DNA from: Rickettsiales bacterium
Lineage (GTDB): Bacteria; Pseudomonadota; Alphaproteobacteria; Rickettsiales; SXRF01
NCBI GenBank assembly: GCA_025464625.1
Contig: JAOAUZ010000001.1
Span: 836,848-900,847, forward strand
Direction: 5' to 3'
DNA length: 64,000 nt
The translations under genes and the position numbers were made by a program. Shown here piece by piece: positions 46,122 to 54,199 of this stretch (the stretch's first letter is position 1; each line of letters starts with the position of its first letter). The notes beneath the pieces are model-generated. The model did not search any database. It was not told the DNA's origin and worked only from the letters and a program-made list of their open reading frames with translations.

Positions 46122-46847
46122 TCAAAAAATGCGAGATTCTCTAGGAATAGCTGTTTCTACCCTGATAACCACACGCTGATTGCGGATACGATTTTTATCT
46201 ATTGGTTTGCCAAAACCATCAACATTAGGAACAATCGGAGCATTCCCAGCATAGCTGGTTATACGCAACCGCTTAGAATCAATCCCACCAGCGATCAGAA
46301 GGCTGGCGATGCGCGCTGTCTGCATTGAAGATAGCTCCCATTTATTGGCGAATATACTATTCTCCAGCGGTTTGTCATCGGTGTAACCTTCAATCTCAAG
46401 TTTTGAATTTTCGGGGATGTTATTTTTTATAGAACGCACCAAGGATTTGATAAATGGGATTTGTTCTTCGCGTATGTCCGCAGAACTATCCTCAAAAATA
46501 AACGGCACTGATATATCCAGCCACATACCATGTTTGTTTTTTTCAACCGCTATATCTTCATCGGCACTGTTACTGATAATAATACCAGAAACTGAGCGAT
46601 AGGCTTCATCATATGTAGTGTTCACCGATAGTAACCCGCTATGGTCAGATATATAATATGGATGCTCTGGCTCGCCACGCGGAGCATCTGGGTTGGTATT
46701 GTTTTTATTCATGGCGACTGGAATAGCTATCACAACCACTATGAACAACAATGTAATCATGTCAGCATAACTTATCAGCCACGCATCAATATGGTCAGCC
46801 TGCCCTCTAACATGTTTTTGCAGAAATGTGCGTGGTCTTCTTCTCAT
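46122..46847 (-). CDS. motB: Flagellar stator protein MotB
   Basis: MotB/PomB-type stator subunit (241 residues). A basic N-terminus (MRRRPRTFLQKHVRGQ) precedes one membrane span with the ion-binding Asp in SYADMITLLFIVVVIAI. The C-terminal OmpA-like peptidoglycan-binding domain reads LEIEGYTDDKPL, NWELSS-like KWELSSMQTARIASLL and RIRNQRVVIRV. The start at 46847 coincides with the edge of the inserted element, whose terminal repeat supplies the AGG before the ATG. The ORF can be extended to 47009, but that part is element-derived. Confidence 0.93.
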   Translation of the reverse strand: MRRRPRTFLQKHVRGQADHIDAWLISYADMITLLFIVVVIAIPVAMNKNNTNPDAPRGEPEHPYYISDHSGLLSVNTTYDEAYRSVSGIIISNSADEDIAVEKNKHGMWLDISVPFIFEDSSADIREEQIPFIKSLVRSIKNNIPENSKLEIEGYTDDKPLENSIFANKWELSSMQTARIASLLIAGGIDSKRLRITSYAGNAPIVPNVDGFGKPIDKNRIRNQRVVIRVETAIPRESRIF

Positions 46848-47119
46848 AGAACCTATCCCAGTAATATTTTTGTGTTGCGTTGCTGCCAAAAAGGGCGGAA
46901 TAATAGGAAAACCTCGCACGCCTGTAGCGGTTCTACAGGCAAGAGGTTTGACAAAGTAGTACGCGTTTTTTGGCACAACCCGAAGGGACAGGATAATTTT
47001 TGCGAACAACTGCGTCGCAAGGCTTGACCGTAGCCACGGCTACGCTCTGCGCCTTGCTTCTTGTATTTCATCAAAAATTCTCTCTGTCGCATCATAATAA
47101 TATTACTGGGATAGGTTCT
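46848..47119. mobile_element. MITE-like element between motA and motB
   Basis: A 272-bp element with perfect 21-bp terminal inverted repeats (46848-46868 and 47099-47119; the left end begins AGAACCTATCCC). Internal hairpins include CCTGTAGCGG-type and CGTAGCCACGGCTACG. It carries no transposase; the 80-residue frame on the minus strand looks spurious. No clear target-site duplication is seen. It fills the gap between the motA stop (47122-47124) and the motB start exactly, splitting a normally tight operon. Confidence 0.82.
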
Positions 47120-47121
47120 GA

Positions 47122-47970
47122 CTATACGTTACTTTCAGCCATTGCTGTTTGATAGCGTGACGACAGATGAACTTTATCATCAAAATTGATATGTCGCGAA
47201 GGTTGCAGAAAGCTGTTCAGCTTATCCTGCATATAGAATGGGCGTTGCTTTTCGGAAAGAAGGGCAAAACCTTCACTCATCATGCAATTATGGAAGAAAA
47301 TATCTTCTTCTTTTTTTAGTAATTTATCAGCAGCAGGCAGACACACCAAACGCGCCAATAAAAGCCCATAGAGCGTGGCTAACATAGCTACCGAAAGCCC
47401 GCCACTTATGCTCGCCATATCAGTACCAACACTGTTTAGAATAACCATCATCCCAATCAATGTTCCAACCATGCCGAAAGCTGGTGCGGTTGCCGCCATG
47501 TTGCGCAGAACTGTAACAGGCGCGCAACGCCTTTCAAACTCAGCATCAACAACATTATGCATCATCTCCCGCACCTTATCAGCAGGATAAGCGGTGAGAA
47601 CTAAATCCATGCCATAGCGCAGGAGAGGATCAGTTATTTTATCAGCGGTCGCCTTCTCCAAACCTATGAAATCATCCGCCTGCAAAATATATGACCACTG
47701 AATGAGTTGCGAAATATCACGGCGCAATGCATCTTTTGTTATTTCTGGTTTTTCCAACGTGTTCCTGATGGTTCTAAATGCTTGCAACACATCTTCTTTG
47801 TGCGAACTCATAAAGGCATTCACCACAGTTCCGCCAATTACTATAATCAAGCCTTCAACACTGAGAAAATAATGATAATTCACCACGCCAAATGCGGTCA
47901 GACCAGCGACAACCGTTCCTACTGCAAGAATCACCGCTGCCAATGTATATTTTGATTTAATTTTAGGCAT
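47122..47970 (-). CDS. motA: Flagellar stator protein MotA
   Basis: MotA/PomA-type stator subunit (282 residues) with four membrane spans. The start reads LAAVILAVGTVVAGLTAFG and EGLIIVIGGTVVNAFMSS; the TM3-TM4 block MAATAPAFGMVGTLIGMMVIL holds the conserved Pro, and LLLARLVCLPAADKLLKK follows. The charged cytoplasmic loop (residues 55-140) contacts FliG. The length suits the PomA/LafT group. With motB it shows that the organism builds a flagellar motor. Confidence 0.94.
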   Translation of the reverse strand: MPKIKSKYTLAAVILAVGTVVAGLTAFGVVNYHYFLSVEGLIIVIGGTVVNAFMSSHKEDVLQAFRTIRNTLEKPEITKDALRRDISQLIQWSYILQADDFIGLEKATADKITDPLLRYGMDLVLTAYPADKVREMMHNVVDAEFERRCAPVTVLRNMAATAPAFGMVGTLIGMMVILNSVGTDMASISGGLSVAMLATLYGLLLARLVCLPAADKLLKKEEDIFFHNCMMSEGFALLSEKQRPFYMQDKLNSFLQPSRHINFDDKVHLSSRYQTAMAESNV

Positions 47971-48084
47971 CTGCTCTCCCCAACAAAAATATAAAATATA
48001 ATTTTGCCAAGGTTACTACTTTTACCCGCGAAGTCTAATAATTATATGATGAAAATAATTTACAAAAATAAATGGTGATTCTTA

Positions 48085-48200
48085 AGCTGGAATGACAAAC
48101 GACCTGCTGGTCATTTGCCCTTCGGGTCTCTCCCCCGCAATAAATGCGGGGTCGATTTCCAAATCGTCTTGCTGACGATTTGTCGAACTACGTTCTCATC
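48085..48200. repeat. Multi-hairpin palindromic repeat block
   Basis: Non-coding block with consecutive hairpins: CAAATCGTC/GACGATTTG (about 48162-48184), CCCCGCA/TGCGGGG (about 48134-48150) and CAAACGACC/GGTCATTTG (about 48096-48116). It resembles dispersed palindromic repeats seen elsewhere in the window but no second copy of the whole block is present here. Confidence 0.55.
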
Positions 48201-48207
48201 CCACACT

Positions 48208-48261
48208 ATCATTATTTATTTAGAACTTAGCATTTCATGCTATTTCTAAATAAATGGTGAT
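48208..48261 (-). terminator. Long hairpin at the tRNA-Lys 3' end
   Basis: Read on the minus strand, directly from the tRNA CCA: ATTTATTTAGAA with its complement TTCTAAATAAAT, enclosing TAGCAT-GAA-ATGCTA. A 12-bp plus 6-bp stem is formed, with no U-tract. It probably serves termination or 3' processing. Its outer part overlaps the CCA end. Confidence 0.6.
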
Positions 48262-48330
48262 CTGGGCGGGAATCGAACCCGCGACAACCTGATTAAAAGT
48301 CAGGTGCTCTACCGACTGAGCTACCAGATC
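48255..48330 (-). tRNA. tRNA-Lys (TTT)
   Basis: A 76-base tRNA on the minus strand with encoded CCA. Acceptor GATCTGG pairs with CCAGATC; the D-arm is TAGCTCAGTCGGTAGAGC; the anticodon loop CTTTTAA gives UUU; the T-arm reads CGCGGGTTCGATTCCCGC. It is followed by a long hairpin. LysRS-I at 54.2 kb would charge it. Confidence 0.96.
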
Positions 48331-48446
48331 ATGCAAAAAAGCATTAAGAAGTTGGGAACAATAAGGTTTTATGGGGTATTGTCAACTATTTAGGATAAGG
48401 AAAAATCATTTTTTATAATTTTTCTTATATTTCGCCAGTCTTACCC

Positions 48447-48716
48447 TTATTTTTTAAGCAGTTCCTGCGCAGCAATCGCCGCCACATCTTCAACTTTGCT
48501 ACCCTTTTCCTTGGCAATCCGCTCATATTCAGCTTTGCGCTTGGCATTCACATCAGCAACCAGCGCGTCAACCTCTGGCGATGGCTTTGCTGCCTTGATA
48601 TATCCTGTTACCTGTTCAACAACCGCGCCACTGCTACGCGCTGATTGCAAATCCAGCGCAAATGCTGGACTAGCAACCAATATTGCGGCTAAACTTAATG
48701 TAATTAGTGATTTCAT
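48447..48716 (-). CDS. ydbL: YdbL family periplasmic protein (DUF1318)
   Basis: YdbL/DUF1318 protein (89 residues). Signal peptide MKSLITLSLAAILVASPAFA, then a helical domain with the family core GAVVEQVTGYIK and VNAKRKAEYERIAKEKG. Third gene of the ydbH-ynbE-ydbL set; in E. coli YdbL acts as a chaperone-like modulator of the YdbH-YnbE envelope complex. Confidence 0.88.
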   Translation of the reverse strand: MKSLITLSLAAILVASPAFALDLQSARSSGAVVEQVTGYIKAAKPSPEVDALVADVNAKRKAEYERIAKEKGSKVEDVAAIAAQELLKK

Positions 48717-48727
48717 AATATTATCTC

Positions 48728-48901
48728 CTAGAAAATGTCTTTATTCTTAGCAATCGCCTGCTTCACGTCTTTCTGGATTTCCAGTTTTATATTGACGTTC
48801 AGGTTGATTTCAATCGGCTTGTCTGGCGCTTCCACCTTCACCGTTGGCTGACAGGCAGCAAGCAATGGGATAATAAAAACTACATAAGAATTCTTTGACA
48901 T
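48728..48901 (-). CDS. ynbE: YnbE-like outer-membrane lipoprotein
   Basis: A 57-residue lipoprotein. MSKNSYVVFIIPLLAACQPT is a lipoprotein signal with lipobox LLAAC and Cys17. The mature part has the YnbE strand-forming core PIEINLNVNIKLEIQKDV. YnbE is the outer-membrane partner that docks onto YdbH in E. coli. It lies 11 bases before ydbL and 7 after ydbH, in the expected order. Confidence 0.87.
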   Translation of the reverse strand: MSKNSYVVFIIPLLAACQPTVKVEAPDKPIEINLNVNIKLEIQKDVKQAIAKNKDIF

Positions 48902-48908
48902 ATTACAC

Positions 48909-49679
48909 CTATTTTAATATATTTAAGCTCTGTGTTATCATCTCTATCACATCTCCTGTCAGATGCACATTCAATTTTACGCTACGTCCATTATATACAT
49001 CAGGATTATTACCCTCAAGTGACAGCAACATTGCTAATTGTTTAGAATCGGCACTTTCGATTCCCATTGAGAATGAAGAATAATGAAAATCTTTGAGAAC
49101 ATCACGCAATAATGCCACCTGCTGCGCATCACTGGGAATTACGTCTGGAGAAATTTTAAGAGTGCCAGCTTTCTCTGCCCTTAAATCACCTTTTTTAACC
49201 GTAAATGTACCATCACGATTAATAACAACAGGTAGCGCGCCAGAAACAACCCCTGTGGCACTAGCTCGGTTGCTGGTGGCTGCAGAAAGCAGCGAGTTTA
49301 ATGATACCTGTTGAACTTTTAGTGTGAAAGAAATCGGTGCGTCGGAGTATAAAGGAACTGATATATTTGGCGTTGATAGCACACCATCATTCCATAGTAT
49401 TTTTGATTCACCTATGTCTACACTGGCTTTTTCTTTATTAAACAATAATTCTGCAGGTTTGTATTTAATGGAAAGAATGGGCAGTTTGAAATCACCATAA
49501 GTAATATCCCGAAAAATAATTTCCTGAAAACCAACTGACTCGATGTTAAATTCAAGTTGTGCCATTCCACGCGCCACAAGCTCATTTTTAAGCCGTGATT
49601 CCAGAAAATTTTTCCATGACAAAGAGTAAGTCAGTAGAAATAAAGATATAATTCCAACAAATATCCATTTACGATACAT
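48909..49679 (-). CDS. Short YdbH-like AsmA-family envelope protein
   Basis: A 256-residue protein with an N-terminal membrane anchor (WIFVGIISLFLLTYSLSW) followed by beta-rich AsmA-like sequence. It precedes ynbE and ydbL, so it is the YdbH counterpart, but E. coli YdbH has close to 880 residues. The C-terminal part (LAMLLSLEGNNPDVYNGRSVKLNVHLTGDVIEMI) resembles the YdbH C-terminal dicarboxylate-transport-like domain that meets YnbE. It looks complete, with a good start and no frameshift, so it is a reduced form and not a fragment. Confidence 0.72.
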   Translation of the reverse strand: MYRKWIFVGIISLFLLTYSLSWKNFLESRLKNELVARGMAQLEFNIESVGFQEIIFRDITYGDFKLPILSIKYKPAELLFNKEKASVDIGESKILWNDGVLSTPNISVPLYSDAPISFTLKVQQVSLNSLLSAATSNRASATGVVSGALPVVINRDGTFTVKKGDLRAEKAGTLKISPDVIPSDAQQVALLRDVLKDFHYSSFSMGIESADSKQLAMLLSLEGNNPDVYNGRSVKLNVHLTGDVIEMITQSLNILK

Positions 49680-49693
49680 TTTTTCTACCTGTT

Positions 49694-49724
49694 AATAATA
49701 TGTAATACCATGATACATATTATT
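49694..49724. promoter_or_regulatory. Perfect palindrome in a divergent promoter region
   Basis: AATAATATGTA (49694-49704) and its exact complement TACATATTATT (49714-49724), 9-base centre, between the divergent ydbH-like and pseudopilin genes. It could be an operator for a dimeric regulator or a hairpin. Confidence 0.4.
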
Positions 49725-49786
49725 TGAATGAATGGTTAAAGCACTATAACTTGGCTGCTTCAAAGTTCGATTATATAACTAACATA

Positions 49787-50632
49787 ATGATAATATATAA
49801 ACATAAAAAATCTGCTTTTACATTAATTGAATTATCGATTGTTTTAGTAATAATAGGATTAATTGTTGGCGGAATAATGGTGGGGCAAAGTTTAATAGAA
49901 TCTGGAAGAATTCGCGCGCAGATGACCCAGATTTCTGATATTGAAACCCAGATGAATACTTTTAAATTAAAATATGATTGCCTGCCTGGGGATTGCTCAA
50001 GTGCCACTTCTATTTTTGGCACTACTTTTGGTACAAATACTGTTCGTGACGGTGATAATGATGGTATTATACGCGGCACATATGCTTATGGTGTTCCATA
50101 CGGAGCAGGTGAATGTATCCAACCAGATGCTACTGGTGAGGTTTCACAGCTTTTGCTGCAATTAAGAGCCGCAAATCTTGGAAATTACACTGCCAACGGT
50201 GTATTAAATGGCGGCAATGCTACCGTTGGTAATGAATACACTGCTACGGCATATGATAAGAAAACTGGTCTTCTGGTAAGTTGCTTAGCTAGTACGGCAC
50301 ACCCAACCTACATGCCAGCGTTCTTCCGTACAGGAAATATCATTGTAATAGGTTTTGGTTCAGCAACTATAGGTCGAATTGGTTATGGTCTTGGAACTTA
50401 CGGTAAGTATTTTTGGGGAACATATGGATATTATTCTGCCGTTCTTTTTATACAACCAATTGGCATTCCTGCTGACGTAGTCCGCCAGATTGATGATAAA
50501 ATAGATGATGGAAAACCCAGCAGTGGCAAATTTGGTATTATAGACGGTGATGTATCCTGCACTACTAACGCTACTGTCTATCCCAACCCAAGCACTTATT
50601 GCCGTGCAACGGCAGGAAAAAGGATTAACTAA
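49787..50632 (+). CDS. Type IV pseudopilin-like protein, second paralog
   Basis: A 281-residue prepilin-like protein. Leader [10 protein letters not shown], then [19 protein letters not shown] with Glu5. The residue before the cleavage point is Ala where most have Gly, which some prepilin peptidases accept. It shares with the protein at 43969 the block [16 protein letters not shown] and the late motif [15 protein letters not shown]. The C-terminal region holds several Cys. The start at 49787 is chosen for a normal short leader; an ATG at 49724 would give a 31-residue one. Convergent with tgt, overlapping by four bases. Confidence 0.83.
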   Translation: MIIYKHKKSAFTLIELSIVLVIIGLIVGGIMVGQSLIESGRIRAQMTQISDIETQMNTFKLKYDCLPGDCSSATSIFGTTFGTNTVRDGDNDGIIRGTYAYGVPYGAGECIQPDATGEVSQLLLQLRAANLGNYTANGVLNGGNATVGNEYTATAYDKKTGLLVSCLASTAHPTYMPAFFRTGNIIVIGFGSATIGRIGYGLGTYGKYFWGTYGYYSAVLFIQPIGIPADVVRQIDDKIDDGKPSSGKFGIIDGDVSCTTNATVYPNPSTYCRATAGKRIN

Positions 50633-51750
50633 TCGCTAGTTTTATTTTTTTGATATTTTTCTAAAAATTCTTCAGCAAATTCGTTTAATCGTTGGGCAGA
50701 AATGGCATCACGCAAGCCCTGCATCAATTGTTGGTAAAATGTCAGGTTATGCCATGTAAGCAAAGTTGCGCCTAACATTTCCTCTGCCTTAAATAAATGG
50801 TGCAGATATGCTCTGCTATAGCTTTTACATGCTGGGCATGGGCAATTTTCCTGTAGAGGTCGTGAGTCTTCGGCGAATTTGGCATTGCGAAGGTTTTTCT
50901 CGCCTTCATCAGTGTATCCTCTTGCAAAACGCCCTGCGCGCGTTGGTATCACACAATCAAACATATCCACACCGCGTCTCACCGCACCAATAATATCGTC
51001 TGGTTTTCCTACACCCATTAAATATCTCGGTTTATCAGTCGGCAGATGTGGCATGGTGTAATCCAGCACCTCAAACATCAACTCCTGCCCCTCACCTACT
51101 GCCAGCCCGCCAATCGCATAACCATCAAAACCAATTTGTTTTAATGCTTCCGCCGATTGTTCGCGTAAGCTTGGAAATACACTGCCCTGCACGATTCCAA
51201 ACAAACCATAACCATCACGTTTTATAAAAGCATCTTTGGAACGCGCAGCCCAGCGCATAGAAAGTTGCATGGATTTTTCTGCCTCTTCTTCACTCACGGG
51301 AAACGGTGTACATTCATCAAACGCCATAGTTATATCGCTGCCCAGAAGATGCTGAATCTCCATAGAGCGTTCAGGTGAAAGCTCATAAGTGCTGCCATCA
51401 ATATGCGACTGGAAAGTTACGCAATGCTCAGTTATTTTGCGAAGTTTGGAAAGTGACATTACCTGAAAACCGCCAGAATCAGTGAGAATCGGCTTGTTCC
51501 AATTCATGAATTTATGGAGTCCGCCCATCTTCGCCACCAACTCGGCAGTTGGGCGTAACATCAGGTGATAGGTGTTAGAAAGTAAAATATCCGCACCAGT
51601 CTGCGCCACTGCTTCTGGTGTCATACCCTTAACCGTTGCCGCCGTGCCAACAGGCATAAAAGCTGGCGTTTTGATTTCACCATGTGCTGTAGAAACCACG
51701 CCTGTGCGCGCCAAACCATCAGTGTGCTTTATGCTGAAAGAAATGCTCAT
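50629..51750 (-). CDS. tgt: tRNA-guanine transglycosylase
   Basis: Tgt (373 residues), which inserts preQ1 at position 34 of GUN-anticodon tRNAs. The substrate-binding [10 protein letters not shown] appears as [11 protein letters not shown], the nucleophile Asp in [14 protein letters not shown], and the zinc site in [14 protein letters not shown] with a later His. It works with QueA, encoded next on the same strand. Confidence 0.97.
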   Translation of the reverse strand: MSISFSIKHTDGLARTGVVSTAHGEIKTPAFMPVGTAATVKGMTPEAVAQTGADILLSNTYHLMLRPTAELVAKMGGLHKFMNWNKPILTDSGGFQVMSLSKLRKITEHCVTFQSHIDGSTYELSPERSMEIQHLLGSDITMAFDECTPFPVSEEEAEKSMQLSMRWAARSKDAFIKRDGYGLFGIVQGSVFPSLREQSAEALKQIGFDGYAIGGLAVGEGQELMFEVLDYTMPHLPTDKPRYLMGVGKPDDIIGAVRRGVDMFDCVIPTRAGRFARGYTDEGEKNLRNAKFAEDSRPLQENCPCPACKSYSRAYLHHLFKAEEMLGATLLTWHNLTFYQQLMQGLRDAISAQRLNEFAEEFLEKYQKNKTSD

Positions 51751-51825
51751 AAAAAGAAACTATACTTGTTTATTTGTCTAAATTATGCTTGTTAGCTATT
51801 ATTGTTAATAATGGATTAATTTTAT

Positions 51826-52164
51826 ATGTCCAACGATGAAATACAGTATAGCAGTAATGTAACGTTGCTTTCTTGCGCTTGCAAGCATCCAAGTTGGGAA
51901 GAGGTTGGTGATCTCTACCAAGCAAAAATTAGTGCATCTTCCCTGAAAACCTTATCAAATGTAAAGTCAGCTTTAGTAAGTGTGATGAAGCCTAATACGG
52001 TTAGCAATATTAATATTGAACCAATGGCAATAGAGGGTTCGGATGGCAAAACCGAAAGCTGGAATGTTATTTCCATAAATGTAAAAGATGTAGATGAGGA
52101 AAAGCTAAAGAAGGTGGCTATGAATGCGCTGGGATACTCAAAAAGCGGTCATAGATTTCCCTGA
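51826..52164 (+). CDS. Hypothetical protein
   Basis: A 112-residue hydrophilic protein not recognised. It has two close Cys (LLSCACKH), a helical middle (SASSLKTLSNVKSALVSVM) and beta-strand-like ends (SWNVISINVKDVDEEKLKK). No signal peptide. It lies between the tgt and queA genes but on the opposite strand, and its last 27 bases overlap the 3' end of queA, which lowers confidence a little. The frame is open with sensible codon use. Confidence 0.55.
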   Translation: MSNDEIQYSSNVTLLSCACKHPSWEEVGDLYQAKISASSLKTLSNVKSALVSVMKPNTVSNINIEPMAIEGSDGKTESWNVISINVKDVDEEKLKKVAMNALGYSKSGHRFP

Positions 52165-53244
52165 CAAAAAACAGGCATCACCATAAGAATAAAAGCGGTA
52201 TTTTTGCTCTATGGCATGGGCATAGGCTGCTTTCATTTTATCAATCCCACTAAAAGCACAAACTAGCATAAACAAAGTTGATTTGGGCAGGTGGAAATTG
52301 GTAAGCATGGCATCCACTATCTTAAAGCGATAACTAGGTGTTATAAAAATATTAGTTTCTCCTGCAAATTCCCGAACAATTCCTTGTTCATCAGCAGCCG
52401 ATTCTAGCGTGCGAACACTGGTTGTGCCAATTGCTATAACCCGCCCGCCAGCCTGTTTTACATTGTTTATAATTTTTGCGGTTTCCTTAGAAATTTCTGC
52501 ATATTCACTATGCATAATGTGATTTTTTGTATCCTCAACCTTGACTGGCAAAAATGTTCCGCCACCAACATGCAGCGTCACATGAACACGCTTCACACCA
52601 ATAGCATCAATTTTTTCTAATAATTCTTTGGTGAAATGCAAGCCAGCCGTGGGTGCTGCCACCGAACCAGAATTTTCTGCGTAAACTGTTTGGTAGTTAT
52701 TATTGTCAGACACATCAGCATGACGGGTTTTTTCAATATATGGCGGCAGTGGCATTGAACCATATTGTTCTAATTTCTTATAAAATTCAGAATCATTATA
52801 CGGGAATTTTAGCAGAACCTGCCCATCATCATATTTTTGTATAACTTCCGCACTGAAATCATCCGCAAATTTTACCACATCACCAATGCGTAATTTCTTT
52901 GCTGGCTTGGCAAAACATTGCCAACTATTATTGTCATCTCGAACACAGTGAGAGATCTCATCATTATTCTGCAAAGATCCCTCGACAAGCTCGGGATGAC
53001 AGCGTTTATGCAGCAACACTTCAACCTTCACCAAACCACGAGTACCAAATAAGCGTGCGGGAATAACTTTGGTGTCATTAAACACCAGCACATCCCCTGC
53101 CCGCAGATAATCCGTTAAATTGGCTATGGTTTTATCCTGCAGTTCATCACCAACCACCAACATCCGCGCAGCATCACGCGGAAAAATAGGTTCTGTGGCA
53201 ATGCATTCAGGTGGTAAAGTAAAATCAAATAATGAGGTTTTCAT
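52138..53244 (-). CDS. queA: S-adenosylmethionine:tRNA ribosyltransferase-isomerase
   Basis: QueA (368 residues), which turns preQ1 in tRNA into epoxyqueuosine using SAM. N-terminal FDFTLPPECIATEPIFPRDAARML, DVLVFNDTKVIPARLFG, GSVAAPTAGLHFT, HVTLHVGGGTFLPVK and the C-terminal NFHLPKSTLFMLVCAFSG are family blocks. About 25 residues after VEVLLHK (CHPELVEGSLQNNDEIS and onward) are encoded by an inserted palindromic repeat (52932-53001). The frame is intact, so the enzyme may tolerate the insert as a surface loop. Confidence 0.95.
   Translation of the reverse strand: MKTSLFDFTLPPECIATEPIFPRDAARMLVVGDELQDKTIANLTDYLRAGDVLVFNDTKVIPARLFGTRGLVKVEVLLHKRCHPELVEGSLQNNDEISHCVRDDNNSWQCFAKPAKKLRIGDVVKFADDFSAEVIQKYDDGQVLLKFPYNDSEFYKKLEQYGSMPLPPYIEKTRHADVSDNNNYQTVYAENSGSVAAPTAGLHFTKELLEKIDAIGVKRVHVTLHVGGGTFLPVKVEDTKNHIMHSEYAEISKETAKIINNVKQAGGRVIAIGTTSVRTLESAADEQGIVREFAGETNIFITPSYRFKIVDAMLTNFHLPKSTLFMLVCAFSGIDKMKAAYAHAIEQKYRFYSYGDACFLSGKSMTAF
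52932..53001. repeat. Dispersed palindromic repeat, family A (inside queA)
   Basis: A 70-bp element with ends TGTCATCTCGA and TCGGGATGACA, matching the family at 12816-12899 (GAGCTTGTCGA and GATC words). It sits in frame within queA, length a near multiple of three, with no stop codon. Confidence 0.85.
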
Positions 53245-53250
53245 CTACAC

Positions 53251-54099
53251 TCAAAGATGAGAAGCAAAAAGGCTAATGTTAGCTCGATCAAAATTATTAA
53301 TAAAGGACATGCTAGTGTGCTTGCTACCGTCAGACTCAATTATTTCAATAGTTCCAATCTTGTTTCTTTTTACATGGCTGTAAGGTGGGATACTGGTTTT
53401 TATTTCCCCAACATCTTTTTCAATAACCGCACCTGTACCAATCTTTACGCCATCAGCAATAGTATTATTATCACCGATTCTTGCCGATCCGCCAATAAGT
53501 ACATCATTGCCTATTTTAAGATTATTTCCACAGACAACGGCTCCAACCCCAACCGTTACCTTGTTACCAACTTTAACGTTCCCCAAAATTTTAACACCTG
53601 TTGAGATAGTACAATCATCACCAACTTCTGGGTGGCGATGCACTAGTTTTTTAGGATCGCTCTCCTCTGGGTTGCCATAAGCACCTAACGTCACACCGTG
53701 GTAAAGCAATGTTCTTTTGCCAACTTTTGCGGTTTCACCAATTACGACACCAGTACCATGATCAATGAACAGGTTATCGCCAATTTTTGTTGCTGGGTGA
53801 ATATCTATACCAGTACGGCTTTTCGCCGCCCCTGCCAGTTTTGCCGCATCAACTTCTTTACCTTCACCAAAAAGTTCATTTGCACGTTCATGGGCAGCAA
53901 CAGCCATAACTCCAGAGTAAGTAGCCAAAAGTTGTTTAACGATTTCTGGGGTTTTACCTTTTAAGGCCGCGTCTTTCTGTGTAGCAACTCCTACAAAATC
54001 TGGGTGTTTGTCTAGATAATCTACAGTCAACCTATCTATTTCGTCCTGCCACTTTGCATAACTAACTGGAACACTGTCTTTCGATTTTCCACGGTTCAT
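53251..54099 (-). CDS. cysE: Serine O-acetyltransferase
   Basis: CysE (282 residues), first step of cysteine synthesis. The helical N-terminal domain ends at RTGIDIHPATKIGDNLFIDHG, the CysE signature with catalytic His, followed by GVVIGETAKVGKRTLLYHGVTLGA and a hexapeptide left-handed beta-helix. The helix has more coils than E. coli CysE and the C-terminal tail (ETIEIIESDGSKHTSMSF-like) is unusual, so control by CysK binding may differ. It lies six bases before queA. Confidence 0.87.
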   Translation of the reverse strand: MNRGKSKDSVPVSYAKWQDEIDRLTVDYLDKHPDFVGVATQKDAALKGKTPEIVKQLLATYSGVMAVAAHERANELFGEGKEVDAAKLAGAAKSRTGIDIHPATKIGDNLFIDHGTGVVIGETAKVGKRTLLYHGVTLGAYGNPEESDPKKLVHRHPEVGDDCTISTGVKILGNVKVGNKVTVGVGAVVCGNNLKIGNDVLIGGSARIGDNNTIADGVKIGTGAVIEKDVGEIKTSIPPYSHVKRNKIGTIEIIESDGSKHTSMSFINNFDRANISLFASHL

Positions 54100-54199
54100 A
54101 TTAATATTTATTATCCTATAGGGCGAATATGTTATCGCACTATGATATACTACTATTGGAAATAGTCAAATAAACAAAAATACATTAAATTCATGTAAA

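Noticed and set aside
46122-47009. Longer MotB starting at 47009
   Set aside because: The added 54 residues derive from the inserted element; MotB N-termini start with the short basic segment at 46847.
46853-47095. 80-residue frame on the minus strand inside the MITE-like element
   Set aside because: Basic, low-complexity peptide reading through hairpins, no family match; best seen as an incidental open frame in a non-autonomous element.
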